A stretch of 64,000 nucleotides of DNA from Isochrysis galbana (Eukaryota; Haptophyta; Isochrysidales; Isochrysidaceae). The first letter of the stretch is position 1. Each line of letters begins with the position of its first letter. The stretch covers positions 1,608,204 through 1,672,203 of the forward strand of contig CM030935.1 of the NCBI GenBank assembly GCA_018136815.1, in the 5' to 3' direction. The notes below the pieces were generated by a model, which was not told the origin of the DNA, ran no database searches, and worked only from the letters and a program-made list of their open reading frames with translations. Below are positions 1-10,690 of the stretch, one piece after another. Made by a program: the position numbers and the translations under genes.

Positions 1-312
1 GATGGATTCGAAAGCATGGCGCAGACCGTCGTGCGATCATGTAGGTGCCCTCATGGCAAGCAGTTGGTGCGCGCACCACGCGCAGAGCCTCCTGTGCCCC
101 GGCTGCTCTGCCCCACCGGCGATCAAGCCCGTAGGTCGCGGCGAAGGGGAAGTGGAGCAGGTTGTCTTCCTTGCTCAGCTCGTCGACGAGCCCCTCGTGC
201 CCGGGCTCGACTTCAAGGAGAGTCTCCATCTCGGCCTCGAAGACGACCGACCTCCCACCGAGCGCGGGAAGAAAGACCTCACCTGCCCGCACTCGAGGGC
301 ACAAATTTTGTT
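1..312 (-). CDS. partial unrecognised protein running off the left edge
   Basis: The minus strand is open without a stop from about 312 to base 1 and reads like a real soluble protein, with acidic stretches such as METLLEVEPGHEGLVDEL and then HFPFAATYGLD. The first in-frame ATG is at 229. The frame is also open upstream to about 312, where CTCAG on the minus strand could be a splice acceptor. This may therefore be an internal exon. I recognise no family, and the other end lies outside the window. Confidence 0.35.
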
Positions 313-314
313 TT

Positions 315-663
315 CTGAGGTCTACAATTATGAAATCCCGAAATTCCCACAAAGTACGAGGTACTCCTAGCTCCAAGAATAATTAATCGAACACATAGAT
401 AGTTACAACTGAACTCTCAGCGACGAACCTCTGGGCATCCTGAATACATGCCGACTACATAATCCACTCAACAAAAATGAACACTTCCCATCGCAGTCTG
501 CAGTCTGCAGCGGTGGGGGGGGGCGGACCTTGCACCTTGCCCTCTTGCCCTATCTCTAGGGCGGTCAAACACAAACAGTTATTTTATATTTTCAAATATG
601 GGGTGACAGCTTATCAGCTCTCAAGGTTAGGGGGGGGGGGGGCTTCTGAATATTCCCGCCACT
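315..663. other. intergenic, no gene seen
   Basis: Short low-complexity stretches with G runs at 514-523 and 628-638. The phrase CTAGGGCGGTCAAACA near 557 recurs in the tandem repeat at 38.36 kb, so this is probably repeat debris. I see no credible reading frame. Confidence 0.4.
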
Positions 664-2747
664 CAACTAAGTTCATACTTAGTTCAGCATGGGGGGGCGC
701 CTCGCGCCCGCGCGCCCGCGCGCCCGCCCCCGTCTCAAGCTATCAGGCACCAATTCCCCTCTGGGGGGCCTGTGGCCTGTCGGTCAACCCCATGCTCTGC
801 CTTCTAGCATGAGCAGGGCAATCAACACCACCACCCAGACCCCCAGTGGGCGCGGGTCGCGAGCCGCACTCCCAGGCCTGTCGCATTCGCGAGTCGTCGA
901 CACTCGTAAGGCTTCTCTTCGTCGTTCGGTATTATCGTATTATCGTTATAATTCTCTCGTTCTCGTTCTCGGTCAAAAGCTTCGCTTGGACGCATAGGAT
1001 CTTGAGTTGTGGAGCGCCCTCTCTCTTTCTCTCGAAGAGAAGGGAAGTTTCCCCACCTTTCTTCCTCCTAGGCGCCTCGCAAATAGGTTTAATTCGCTAT
1101 CTTCTCCGCGTTTCTCTATCTACTTCAGTGATTGCAATCAGGTTTAATTTGCAATCTCATCGCATCTCCCCCTTAGGCACACCGCACTTCTCTCGTCTTA
1201 TTCGGTAAGTCTTTTGGAATCTTGTGCGGCAGGATTGCCCCTCGTTTCCGTTATGGTGCGATTCCCCTTCCAGACGGGATCGCCGACAGATCGCCTTCTG
1301 ATCGTCGTCCGTTGTCGTCTGGCCGGAGTGTTTGGGTTTGATTTTAGTCGAGTTACGTGAGAAAGTCGTGGGGCGAGAGTCGGGGTGTTTTTCCTGGGTG
1401 TCTCTGTCCGTCGTCCTGTCGTCAGTCGTCATCCGTCGCTCTCGCTCTCGTCGCTCTCGCTCTCGTAACACTCAGACCCTACAGCCTCGCCTCGCCTCGC
1501 CAGCCCCTGCCATCACAGCCCTCCTCTCACTCACCCTCGCCTCTCGCTACTCGTTCAATGTCGCTCTCGCCGCCGTCCTCGCCCTCGCTCAAGCCCGCCT
1601 GCCCGCCTTCCTCTGCTGACGGGCTTCAGCCCGTCAGCGTCTCCGAAGTCGTCTCCTCAGCCGCGCCTGCCGCCGGCTTGGACCCTTCCTCATTGCCCTC
1701 AGGCCCTATGGGCCATCCCAATTCGTCAGGTGTAGAATCCTATCCGGTGCGTCCCGCGCTGGACGTCTCAATGGGGGTCACCCCCACCTTTGCAGAGTCG
1801 GGCACCATGCCTGCCCTGCCTCCTTCCTCCTCTCCGGATGGGCATCCACCACCACCCTCGCAGTGGGAGGTGATGCCCTCCCTTTCCTCGCCTCCTGATC
1901 TCTCTGCGGTCCCCCCACCATCATCTCCGCCATCGCCGCCGGAACCCATGAGAGACGGGTCCAAGCCCGAGTCTTTCCAGGGTGAGGATAATCCTCTGCC
2001 AACCCCTACTCCCAGTGCACGCACCGACCCCGCGCACCCCAGCACGTCCTCTCCTCGAGTCCACGCTGGGGGAAAACCTCTTTCGGGTAAAAGCAACGCA
2101 GGGGGGGGGGGGGGGCACTCGTGAGATAGGAGCCCAGAAGCGCTAATCTCTCCTCGCCGAAGCGAGTGGCCGCGGCGAGCCGCGGCCCTTCCCTCCTGGT
2201 TCTGGTGCCCCCGTCTTCTCTTACCCAAACGGGGCGAGAAGACATGTTAACGCCGGAGGGGAGAGCTGCCACTCCCCCCTCCCCCCTCCCCTCCCTCTTC
2301 CCTCTTCCTCCTCTCTTCCCTGCGGCTCTGGCCCATGGCGCGCGCCTGCGCCCCCTCTTCAGGTCCCCAGGAGGCCGGCAGGGGCCTGGGAGCGCAGCTC
2401 AGGGGGCAGGTGAGGCTGGGGCATGGCCATGGCCCCTGCTGCCTCTCCCTCGCTGGCTCTCGAGCCCCTGCCAGTCGACTAGAGCTGGCTGGGAGGTCCT
2501 GATTAGGGGGGCCCAGGGGGAGGAGGGGCTGGTCAGAGGGATGGGCAGGCCACGACGGGCCAGGGCGGGCGAGTCAGGCGAGCATGGTGGGAGAAGAATG
2601 AGTCAGCAGGGCTGTGTGCTCCTGGCAAGCCATCAGGCGTGCCGGCGTGCCAGGAGAGTGAGTGGTTCCTCCCCCATGGCAGGGGAGGAGTGGAGAGAGG
2701 GGGGGGCTCGTGCCCCCCCATGGGCGAACCAAGTATAAACTTAGTTG
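664..2747. mobile_element. candidate hairpin-ended element with proline-rich ORF
   Basis: The left end starts CAACTAAGTTCATACTTAG and the right end, read from the minus strand, starts CAACTAAGTTTATACTTGG. Both continue into a CATGGGGGGG motif, so the two ends form an imperfect terminal inverted repeat 2.08 kb apart. Inside, a frame at 1357-2124 encodes about 255 residues rich in P and S with no recognisable domain. The right third (2005-2747) is a family A repeat copy. It could be one element or two overlapping copies; pairing of the ends is inferred. Confidence 0.4.
2005..2747 (-). repeat. family A repeat, copy 1
   Basis: Minus-strand copy of the repeat also found at 5535, 38789, 53194 and 58696. 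Shared landmarks are the terminal hairpin CAACTAAGTTTATACTT, the CATGGGGGGGCACGAGCC start, an inner GCCGCGGCGAGCCGCGGCC hairpin and a GGGGGAAAACC...GGGTAAAA segment. Homology stops near 2005, before the ATT-rich tail carried by copies 2 and 5. Confidence 0.75.
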
Positions 2748-2751
2748 ACGT

Positions 2752-3034
2752 GAAGAGAGAGAGAAGAGGGGAGATCCCACAGGGCGTTAGAAAGTAAACA
2801 CGGGAGAGGGCGGAGGGGCATCCGTAACAATAAGGACCCCCTGGAACCCTCCATCTGAACCGGGCCCAAGGTAGTGCACCTGGGCCGCACCCCGGAAACC
2901 GAAGACAAAGGAACGAAGGGGAGAAGGGGAAGAGGAGGAGTGAAGGGAATAGGGGCGGTGTCGGACAGCAGGTGTTAGAAGTCGGACAATGGTAGGTGTA
3001 GTAGCCTTGAATCATCAGATGTTTTTTTAATCCT
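2752..3034 (-). repeat. family B repeat, minus orientation
   Basis: Read on the minus strand it begins AAAAAAACATCTGATGATTC and continues with the C-rich stretch and the TTCGGTTTCCGGGG landmark shared with copies at 9158, 46352 and 59645. It abuts the hairpin end of the family A copy to its left. Confidence 0.7.
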
Positions 3035-3448
3035 AGTGCTGAGGGACCGTGCCTCATCGGCAACGGAGCCCCTACCCCGCGATGGTGGTGTGCGCGGTTG
3101 GTGCATGGCTCGTCCGGTGTATGTGGCTAGGGGTGCTAGCCAACAAGACCTCTTACAAGCCTACAAGTTCTAACGAGGAAAAAAATGGTTTATCAAAACG
3201 CAACACTGTCTGATTATGAGAAATAACGAGCCCCATCTCACTTTCTAGCTCCCCGTGTGCCAAGACAAATATCGCGATCACGAACCCAGAACCTAGACAA
3301 CCTTTGCTCACAAGCACGCGTTGGAGGTTCAGGTAGTAGCAAGTTTCGAATAGGTTCGAGAGGGGCCCAGCAGTCATTCTCGAAGTGTATGGGGGGGTCT
3401 CGTTCGCAAGCATCCGTGCGAGCTTGAAGCGGCATCTCTCAAACCCTG
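3035..3448. other. intergenic, 3' side of golgin gene
   Basis: Ordinary-composition sequence between a family B copy and the stop codon of the golgin-like gene. It probably contains that gene's 3' UTR. Nothing else is recognised. Confidence 0.4.
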
Positions 3449-4804
3449 TCACCTTTGTACACTTTCGTTGATCAAGAAAGCTTCAAAAGCGTTCAACAAC
3501 GAGCCATCCGACGGATCTCCGAATGGCGCTACGCCTCCTTCCCCGGCCGTACCCCTGTCGCGAATGCCAACGCGCATTGAATCCTCCTCTGAAAATTCCC
3601 ACCAAGATGCCATCAGCTTCAGTAGCTCGTATCGACCACTTTCGTTCTCCACAAAGTTCACGATCCATTGGCGTGCAGTCGACTTCTCAACGCAATGTTT
3701 TGAAAGTTTTTCCTCTGCCCGCCGCGCGCGGGCGATTGCTGCCTCCAGCTCGCCTGTCTGCAGGTTGAAGTCAGCAGATAATTTCTCAACTTGGCGTTCC
3801 GCCTGAACTCGAGTCGCCTCGGCTGTACGCAGGCGAGCTTCAATTTTAGTGCGCAACTTCTCAGCCTCCTCTAGACGCCGGTGTGCTTGCTTGAGCTCCG
3901 GCTCATGCGACTCGCGCATCGCTGAAACGTCAGACTGAAGTTTCGAGACGGTAGCCTGTAGCACTTCACACTTGGCCATCCATTCTGCTCGTCGACGACG
4001 CTCTGCTTCGAGCTCTTCCTCCGTGCCTGCCTCATACAAACCGGAATCAAGTGCAGCATCTTTACGTGCGAGCTCCTCTTGAGCAATGCCTAGGGCCTCC
4101 TCAAGCTCAGCAACTTGCTGGTGAGCCTGCATGCGAGCTGCGGCAACGGCGGCCATGCTTGTTCGCTGAGCATCTGCAGCTTGAAGGTGAAGCTGATGCT
4201 CGAGCTCACCGCAACGTGCCCGCACACCCTCCAGAAGGACCAAAGCCTCGAGTCGTCCCATGTCGTTGACTTCTTCCAATACTTTAAGCTCCGCAGCGAG
4301 GCAACAAGAGATGGCCTGACGCGCAGCCGCCTCGCCATCGGCCTGCAGGCGAGCACGGGCGAGCTGTTCGGCAAGAGCTCCATCTTGCGCTGCACGGGCA
4401 GCCTCTGGATCTACGCCCAGATTCGTTGCCAACTCAGCTCGCAGGCCACTGAATGCCGAGACCGATCTTGGGGCATCAAGCGAGTCGCGGTTCTCCATGG
4501 CGGAGTCGGATGGCCCACTAGGCTCTTGTGATGGCGAAGGACCACTCGAAATTCCAGACGAGGAGCAACTGACGGGCGGCAGCGCCTTCTTGACCGTGCG
4601 CTTGCTGGGCTCAAGGCACAGCTGCTGAGAGAGCAGCGCAACTTGCGCCTCGAGCAACAACTTCTCCTTGGCCAGCAGCGCATTGTGAGAACGCAGTTCG
4701 CGCAACTCCGCGACCACGTCTGCGAGAGAAAACGATGGCTGTGGTACCACCGCAGCCGACGCGGCACTCGCGGCTTTCGATGCGGCGGCGAAGAGGCCCG
4801 CCAT
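3449..4804 (-). CDS. golgin-like coiled-coil protein with GRAB-type C-terminus
   Basis: Single open frame of 451 residues. The N-terminus is A/S-rich. Long heptad-patterned coiled coils run from about residue 30 to 70 and from 130 to 370, rich in A, E, Q, R and L. The C-terminal part (about 380-420) reads RQWIVNFVENESGRYELLKL followed by an EEDSMRVGI end. This matches the pattern of the GRIP-related Arf-binding (GRAB) domain of Rud3/GMAP-210 and plant golgin candidates 3/4. Such proteins sit on the cis-Golgi through Arf1 and tether vesicles. The start is the first ATG of the frame, with no good upstream alternative. The coiled coil is directly visible; the GRAB call rests on pattern similarity and is moderately sure. 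No intron is needed. Confidence 0.6.
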   Translation of the reverse strand: MAGLFAAASKAASAASAAVVPQPSFSLADVVAELRELRSHNALLAKEKLLLEAQVALLSQQLCLEPSKRTVKKALPPVSCSSSGISSGPSPSQEPSGPSDSAMENRDSLDAPRSVSAFSGLRAELATNLGVDPEAARAAQDGALAEQLARARLQADGEAAARQAISCCLAAELKVLEEVNDMGRLEALVLLEGVRARCGELEHQLHLQAADAQRTSMAAVAAARMQAHQQVAELEEALGIAQEELARKDAALDSGLYEAGTEEELEAERRRRAEWMAKCEVLQATVSKLQSDVSAMRESHEPELKQAHRRLEEAEKLRTKIEARLRTAEATRVQAERQVEKLSADFNLQTGELEAAIARARRAEEKLSKHCVEKSTARQWIVNFVENESGRYELLKLMASWWEFSEEDSMRVGIRDRGTAGEGGVAPFGDPSDGSLLNAFEAFLINESVQR

Positions 4805-5534
4805 TTCGCGTTGCGGGACGCGTCAAGCCCCCCTCCCCCGGAGCACTTCATGTGAACAATTTCACAAAACTCTTGATACAACTACTACTAGTTTCAGGGA
4901 TGGAGCGCGCGCCGACCGCTCCCCCTAGCTGGGCAACACAGCAGGAGCGTCTCCAAACACAGTAAAAACAGGCGGTGTTTTACATTCGTACAAACACAGC
5001 CAAACACAGTCCAAAACACAGTGATACAGGAGGGGGCCCTCTCCCCTCTCTCCCACCCCCCCGCACATGTCGCATCCGCGATCGACCTTTTTGTTTTAGA
5101 AGTTTGCGTTTCTATGTCCCTTCCTTGCAGGCTACAGGCTAGTCACTAGTCACCGTCGCAGGATCCTACATTCGCCCATTCGCCCTCTTTGCCCTCGCCT
5201 CCTTTGTCGCCTCCCTTGTCGCCTGCTTGCCCCTCGCCTGGCTCACCTCCTTGCGTGCTCCTAGCGTTTTTAGGCTAAGTCGCGCGTTCAGGTATCGCCA
5301 GTGCAAGGAACCGCCCCCTTGTGTGACCCTGATTCCCCCTAAGTAAGGTGTTGGCCGTTGGATTATATCGTGGCGCTGTTTTACTTCGGTCTTCATCAAC
5401 TTACTTAAGGGTTTTCGAAAGATTCCTTCCTTATTCTTGTGCGTAACTGTAACTGTCGCCCCCGTCGGATCGTCCGTCGCCCCGTCGCTCTCTTGTCGGC
5501 ATTCTCTTCCTTCTTCGTTGTTCGGTCTGTCAGT
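4805..5534. other. upstream region of the golgin gene; AAACACAG repeats
   Basis: Contains four to five spaced copies of AAACACAG between about 4950 and 5020, just upstream of the minus-strand golgin gene. They could be a promoter element or a decayed satellite. A T/C-rich stretch follows to the family A copy at 5535. No convincing coding sequence. Confidence 0.35.
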
Positions 5535-6434
5535 CAACTAAGTTTATACTTAGTTCGCCCATGGGGGGGGCACGAGCCCCCCTCTCTCTCCACTCCTCCC
5601 CTGCCATGGGGGAGGAATAACCCACTCTCCTGGCTCCTGGCACGCCCGATGGCCTGCCATGAGCACACTGCCATCTGCCATGCTGACCCATCCCTCTCCC
5701 CACAAGCACGCCTGATTCGCCCGCCCTGGCCCGTCGTGGCCTGCCCATCCCTCTGACCAGCCCCTCCTCCGCCCCTGGGCCCCCCTGTTCAGGACCCCCC
5801 AGCCAGCTCCAGTCGACCCGCAGGGCCGCGGAGCGCCAGCGAGGGAGAGGCAGGAGGGGCCAGGGCCATGCCCCAGCCTCACCTGCCCCCTGAGCTGTGC
5901 TCCCAGGCCCCTGCAGGCCACCTGGGGACCTGAAGAGGGGCCGCAGGCGCGCGCCATGGGCCCCCGCCGCAGGGAAGAGAGGAGGAAAAGGGAAGAGGGA
6001 GGGGAGGGGGGAGCGGCAGCTCTCCCCTCCGGCAGATACGTGTCTTCTCACCCCGTTTGGGTAAGAGAAGACGGGGGCGCCAGAGCCAGGAGGGAAGGGC
6101 CGCGGCTCGCCGCGGCCACTCGCTCTAGCGAGGGAGATTAGCGCTTCTGGGCTCCTATCTCACGAGTGCCCCCCCCCCCCCCCTGCGTTGCTTCTACCCG
6201 AAAGGGGTTTTCCCCCAGCGTGGACTCGAGGAGAGGACGTGCTGGGGTGCGCGGGGTCTCGGTGCATGCACTGGGGGGAGGCGACAAATATCGAGGGGAG
6301 GGGGCAGTGCCCCCACCCCCCGGTATCACTCGGACACCTGGCCCGTCAGGCATGGCGGGATTCCGGGACGGAAAAGTTATGTCCAATTAGCTAGTGGGGT
6401 TGGCTAGGATATAACATTGATTATTATTATTATT
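5535..6434 (+). repeat. family A repeat, copy 2 (longest copy)
   Basis: Starts with the hairpin CAACTAAGTTTATACTTAG, runs through the CATGGGGGGGGCACGAGCC, GCCGCGG and GGGGTTTTCCCCC landmarks, and ends in GGATATAACATTG followed by (ATT)5. Copy 5 at 58696-59555 has the same ATT-rich end. A microsatellite tail at one end and loss of the other end in some copies resemble a retroposon. The hairpin start, however, is shared with inverted-repeat elements of family C. Confidence 0.75.
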
Positions 6435-6590
6435 GCTACAACCGCACTAATTCGCTTTTCATTTTGATTTGATAGCAATGTGCGCCGCGCGCCGCGGAGT
6501 CAGCGCATGCGGAGATGCGGAGGAGCGTGAAGCGCACAAATGCACAAGTACCAACAAACAGAAAACGATGCGCATACGGGCAGTGGGCTG

Positions 6591-7979
6591 CTAGACTTGC
6601 TCTTGAGGCTCGATTATTGACGTTAGCTCCTGTTCAGACACGGCACGTCTAGCCTGCACCCGAAGCTTGCTTTTGCCTGCTAGCATGTCTGCGAGACGAT
6701 GCGTCATGGGCGAGTCAATATGCTCGAGACGAATTCGGATTATGGCTGTTATAGGTACTGCTAGCACCATACCAATGACTCCCCACAACGCTGCCCAAAT
6801 CATGAGGGAGGTCAAAATGACGACCGGGTGCAACTGAAGTGACTTACCAAAGAGCATCGGCTCCAAGACATTGCCGGCAATAGCGTGGGCTGTCAAAGGT
6901 AGTAAAAGGGCGAGTGAGACTGCGGTGGGGGTGAATTTTGGATCCAACAGCACAATCGGCATGGGAAGAGCAACAGCAACGATGGTACCGACAGTCGGTA
7001 TAAAATTCAGCCAGAAGCCAAGAAGAGCAAACACCAGCCAGAGTTCGACCCCGATCATTGCTAGTGAGATGCCCGTTGCAAGGCCAACAAGGAGCGAAAT
7101 CCCAATCTTCCCTTTAATGTAGCTCTGAATGGCCAAATTGCCAGCATGCCTAGCAGACCCTCGCTCCGAAGCTATGTTGTGAGCAGCCTCACCAGGGGCA
7201 CTGTTCGTCGAGAGTGAGTCAAACTGCGAGAGGCCCACTGAGCTCCCATCTCCACCAAGGCTGTCAAAACGATCGCCATCGTTCTCCTCGGATGAGCCGA
7301 TGAGCAAATAGATGGTGAAAAGGAGTACGATGAAAAGATTGGAGAGGATGTCGACCAGTGCAGTTAGCATCGATATTATCCAAGCTGTAATTGGAATGTG
7401 CTGCGTCAGCTCGTGGATGCGTGCATGGTTCCCTATGGACCCTGATCCAGGCTCACTCTGAACTGTAGGTCCAGAACCGTCATTCAAGTACGATTGTAAA
7501 TCCCTTTGAAACGTGTCGATCCAACCAAGAACGGCTTCAGTCATTTCTTCAACCCGGGTTGTGTACTCAGATGCTTTGGACGAGAAGACCCGGACGGCAT
7601 CAGCAACAACAAAGCCGAGGAATGCCAGAATTGCAAAGGCGATCACGAGAGCCACGCAAACCGCAAGCCAGTGGGGAAGGCGACAGAGCATGCAGGACTC
7701 GATGCATGGTTGCAGAAAGCGCGGCCATCTCTCGAGCTGCGGCTTTCTTGCGAAATAGATGCGACCGAAGCAGTGCAGGGGACGCTGAGAGAGTAACTCG
7801 ATAACCGGCTGCAGCGTGTAATTGAGCGAAATCGCGAGCAGAAGTGGGATGAGTATTGATTTAAGGTAGTAGAGGCCGGCAGCAAGGACAAATACGCCGA
7901 TCAGAAGCAATATCGCGGTCCGTAGCCGCTCTTCTACCTCGCGCTGAGCATGCGTCAGAGAGATGGAGAGGATGGACAT
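6591..7979 (-). CDS. AI-2E/PerM-family membrane transporter
   Basis: 462 residues, single exon. An N-terminal helix pair around residues 20-60 (ILLLIGVFVLAAGLYYL) is followed by a spacer, more helices at about 100-130 and 195-230, a hydrophilic loop, and the family signature GVELWLVFALLGFWLNFIPT near residue 315. Next come a NVLEPMLFGKSLQLHP segment and a final helix. This order is that of PF01594 (AI-2E/PerM), polytopic proteins found in bacteria and in plastid-bearing eukaryotes, with proposed export or antiporter roles. The substrate here is unknown. No clear plastid presequence is visible, so location is open. Length is slightly above the bacterial norm because of the acidic insert at about 235-270. 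Confidence 0.85.
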   Translation of the reverse strand: MSILSISLTHAQREVEERLRTAILLLIGVFVLAAGLYYLKSILIPLLLAISLNYTLQPVIELLSQRPLHCFGRIYFARKPQLERWPRFLQPCIESCMLCRLPHWLAVCVALVIAFAILAFLGFVVADAVRVFSSKASEYTTRVEEMTEAVLGWIDTFQRDLQSYLNDGSGPTVQSEPGSGSIGNHARIHELTQHIPITAWIISMLTALVDILSNLFIVLLFTIYLLIGSSEENDGDRFDSLGGDGSSVGLSQFDSLSTNSAPGEAAHNIASERGSARHAGNLAIQSYIKGKIGISLLVGLATGISLAMIGVELWLVFALLGFWLNFIPTVGTIVAVALPMPIVLLDPKFTPTAVSLALLLPLTAHAIAGNVLEPMLFGKSLQLHPVVILTSLMIWAALWGVIGMVLAVPITAIIRIRLEHIDSPMTHRLADMLAGKSKLRVQARRAVSEQELTSIIEPQEQV

Positions 7980-8079
7980 TGTCGGCTACTTCGCCGGCCG
8001 TCGGTGTTTTGGCGCCAGTGCACACGGCATGTGTTGGACTGGGGGGGTAGTAGGAGTACAGTAAGGGTGCACCATTAAG

Positions 8080-8790
8080 GTGGTACGCGGATCGGAGTGC
8101 CCACCCCCGGTATTACGGCGGAGCGGAGGGTGGCGAGCGCCTCCAGCGAGGGAGTGGCCCACCTTCTGGGCCCTGTGGAGGGTGATGTGGGGCATGGGGT
8201 ATGACCCTGGCGGCCTGGGAGAGGCCTATGGCGACCCTCCCGACAGCCCAGCCGGTGGCCGCGGCGACGCAGGCGCAGAGCCGCCGGAGCCGCTGCGCGT
8301 CGTGTTGGTGAGGCGCAGCGTCCAGCGAGGGTGGAAGAAGGTGGACGAACAGCACTGGCTGTGCCCTCTCTGCGACGGTGATGAGCAGGAGGTGCGGGCA
8401 GCAGTGCAGACTGCAAGGAAGGGCAGCCTTCCTGTGCAGTGCACAAGGGAATGGGTGAGGGGCAGGCTCCTGTAAGGTGATGCGGCGCATGGCTTCTCGC
8501 AGTGCGAGTGCTTTGTCACCGCGCCGTACATGGAAAGTGAGCATGGGGATAGGAAGAGCGACAAGCAGAAGCGACACTTCATGTACTGGGCCATTGCCCA
8601 TGAGTTGGGGGCCCACGCGCGCGGAGTGGCAGTGCAGCACACCCCCTGTGTGCAGAAGGAGATAAGTCGTTTGTACGGCGCGTCCGAGACGGGGTATATT
8701 CCGTCACACGAGCGCCAGAAGCGGAAGAGGAAGGGGGGTGAAGAAGGAGGAGAGAAAGTGAAAGAGGGAGGAGCTGTGGGTGTAGAGTGA
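8080..8790 (+). pseudogene. unclassified mobile-element-like ORF with CxxC motif
   Basis: One frame reads through about 236 codons with a single in-frame stop near 8473. The first part has LCPLCDGDE; the second has QCECFVTAPYMESEHGD, KRHFMYWAIAHELGAHARG and a basic tail. The flank at 8073 (AAGGTGGTACGCGG) resembles the start of the Mutator-like relic at 57168, so this may be a decayed part of a related DNA transposon. I do not recognise the protein family. Confidence 0.3.
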
Positions 8791-8799
8791 TAGTAATCC

Positions 8800-9157
8800 T
8801 ATTTTTGTCAATGTCTTCTTAATTGCTTCCTCCTTAATATCAACGTCTTAGGGGTGTATGGGTGCTATTTTTAGACCTGCTCGCACCCTCCGACAATGTT
8901 GCATTTGGCGGGAGCTCGCCTAGAGCACCAGTCGGGGGGCGGAGACCACCCTCGTATTAAGGTCCTTTGAGTGCTCCAAGTCCCAGGCACTTTGGGTGTG
9001 TCACCTGGGATAACGATTTTGGTGCCTTGGAGGACCGCCGTGGGCACGGCCAACCCGCTGCGCGTCGTCGTTCCCGGCGGGGGCCCACCAATGTACCCGG
9101 TTATAAGGCGCAATTTCGGGCGCTCGTCCTTGAGATGCGCTTCACCTGGTGTGATAA
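8800..9157. other. intergenic, no gene seen
   Basis: AT-richer at 8790-8870, then a G/C-rich part with CCACCCTCGTATTA, similar to CCACCCCCGGTATTA near 8101. It is probably the far side of the same mobile element. No supported reading frame. Confidence 0.3.
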
Positions 9158-9832
9158 AAAAAAACTTCTGAAGATTCAGGGCTACACACCTACTATTTAT
9201 GGGACTTCCCTTCGCTATCTACACCGCCCTTATCATCCCTCCCTCCACCTCTTCCCCTGCCCCCCTTCTTTCCTTTTTCTTCGGTTTCCGGGGTCCGGCC
9301 TCGGTGCGCTACCTGAGGCCTGGTTTAGAGTGTGGGGTCCGGGCAGGCCTTCTGGAATTGTCTTTGTTGTCGAGTGTGTCCGTCTGGTCGCTTTTTGTTT
9401 GTTTGGTTTATATCCAGGTTCCATTGTCTCTATCAGCGACTTTGGTAGGTGTATCGATGTTTCAATTTCCTTTGTTCCCTTGTTCCGTGGTCCCCTCGAC
9501 AGCGTGTGCGATCCCCAGCTTGGAGGCTAGTTCCACTAGCTCCGCGCTGGGCTTAAGACCGCCTTTGTCGTTCCTGTTGAAAACGGGTCTCAAGTCGTTC
9601 ATGTCTATCCTTTTTTTAGGCTGTCTTCCCATGCCCGCTTGGGCGGTTCTCGCCGAGTCGGTTTCTTGTGCGAAGAGGAGTGCTTTACTTAGTATGGTGT
9701 ATCTCTCTATTATTCTTATTAGTATGGATTCTTCCGAGAATTTGATGCCGTCGTAATGTATCCTAAGGCGGCTTGCCTTCATTTGGTCTCCTTTCCCTCA
9801 GGGTTTCTTCCCCTCCCGTGGGGACTCTGGCC
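9158..9832 (+). repeat. family B repeat with conserved antisense reading frame
   Basis: Begins AAAAAAAAACTTCTGAAG, with a CTGAAGATTCAG stem-loop, and carries the TTCGGTTTCCGGGG landmark at about 9280. On the minus strand 9462-9782 encodes a 106-residue frame with SARTAQAGMGRQPKKRID. The same phrase is encoded at 32848-33102 in another family B copy. The right edge (9767-9828) recurs inverted at 11334-11397. The family is unclassified, and which strand is sense is uncertain. Confidence 0.6.
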
Positions 9833-9992
9833 GAGCAACATCAAATACAAAAAAGCTCGGTCCTAGGACACCGGGCCTAGCTCACCATGAGGGCGCTCCT
9901 GTGAGCAAGGGGATGCATGGTTACTAGTGCGTGCCCCCGCCCTCGATGAAAATTCCAGCGGCCTCCTCGTCACGCATGACGTGGACCTCTCC

Positions 9993-10628
9993 TCACACTT
10001 GTCTTGAAAGGATCGTCTTCAATGAGCGCATCGAATGTATACCGCACTCCTCGTGTGTCAGCTTGAACTTCTTTTCGATGTCGTAAAAGCTGTGGTACGG
10101 GTCAATGTACCCCTGCTTCTTTTCGAGCATGAGGTAATGCCTACCGGTCTTATCGATGGCGTAGGGATACGGAAAGTCGTTCGCTCCTACAGGCGATACG
10201 AATGCGACGATCTCGTCGACGGCCTCAAATTCGAACACTTCGATGCCCACGAAGACGTACTTGAGGTCGCCGATGTAGAAGAGCAAAGAGTTCCCTGCTT
10301 CATTGAGCTCGTTCACTCTGTCGTACCCTCCTGACAATACAGTCAATGGGCAGAGGTGGCTGATGCCAACAAACATGTCCTCGCACACGAACGCGTGATG
10401 CGAGGCTTCGCCGTGTACATCGACCAAGTGCCTACCGTCATCGCGCTGTGCAACGGACGCGACAAAGCCCACGCCGCCATTGTCACGGGTCGCGTACTTT
10501 TGGACACCGGGTTCAGGGGCGAGAATCCTTCGCCAGTGCTCTTCGAACTCGTGTATACCTGGGTCTCCCGTCTCAGGTGTGGGAGAGCCATGGTAAAGGA
10601 GCGACAAGGCAAGGTCTCTATGTGTCAT
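9993..10628 (-). CDS. virus-like hypothetical protein, 211 aa
   Basis: Acidic globular protein without signal peptide or membrane segment. The middle and C-terminal parts read LLFYIGDLKYVFVGIEVFEF and NDFPYPYAIDKTGRHYLMLE. This combination of a phenylalanine/tyrosine-rich sheet and a PYPYA(I/L) motif is familiar from conserved proteins of unknown function in algal giant viruses. It looks whole. The next frame to the right is on the same strand, 62 bases away, as in compact viral genomes. No biochemical role can be assigned. Confidence 0.5.
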   Translation of the reverse strand: MTHRDLALSLLYHGSPTPETGDPGIHEFEEHWRRILAPEPGVQKYATRDNGGVGFVASVAQRDDGRHLVDVHGEASHHAFVCEDMFVGISHLCPLTVLSGGYDRVNELNEAGNSLLFYIGDLKYVFVGIEVFEFEAVDEIVAFVSPVGANDFPYPYAIDKTGRHYLMLEKKQGYIDPYHSFYDIEKKFKLTHEECGIHSMRSLKTILSRQV

Positions 10629-10690
10629 TTATGAGCACGAAACGAAAAAAGCTTCCGTGAGCGCCTTTCACTTTGTTCCGTGCTCGCCAA

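Noticed and set aside
8472-8502. 31-bp intron (GTAAGG...TCGCAG) that would remove the stop in the 8-kb ORF
   Set aside because: Shorter than any intron seen here, and splicing moves the reading into a frame that looks less protein-like than the unspliced one.
9199-9756. Plus-strand ORF with a signal-peptide-like GCLPMPAWAVLAES
   Set aside because: The hydrophobic look arises from the strand opposite the conserved hydrophilic frame, and the other family B copy appears not to keep the plus-strand frame open over the same length; kept only as a question in the family B finding.
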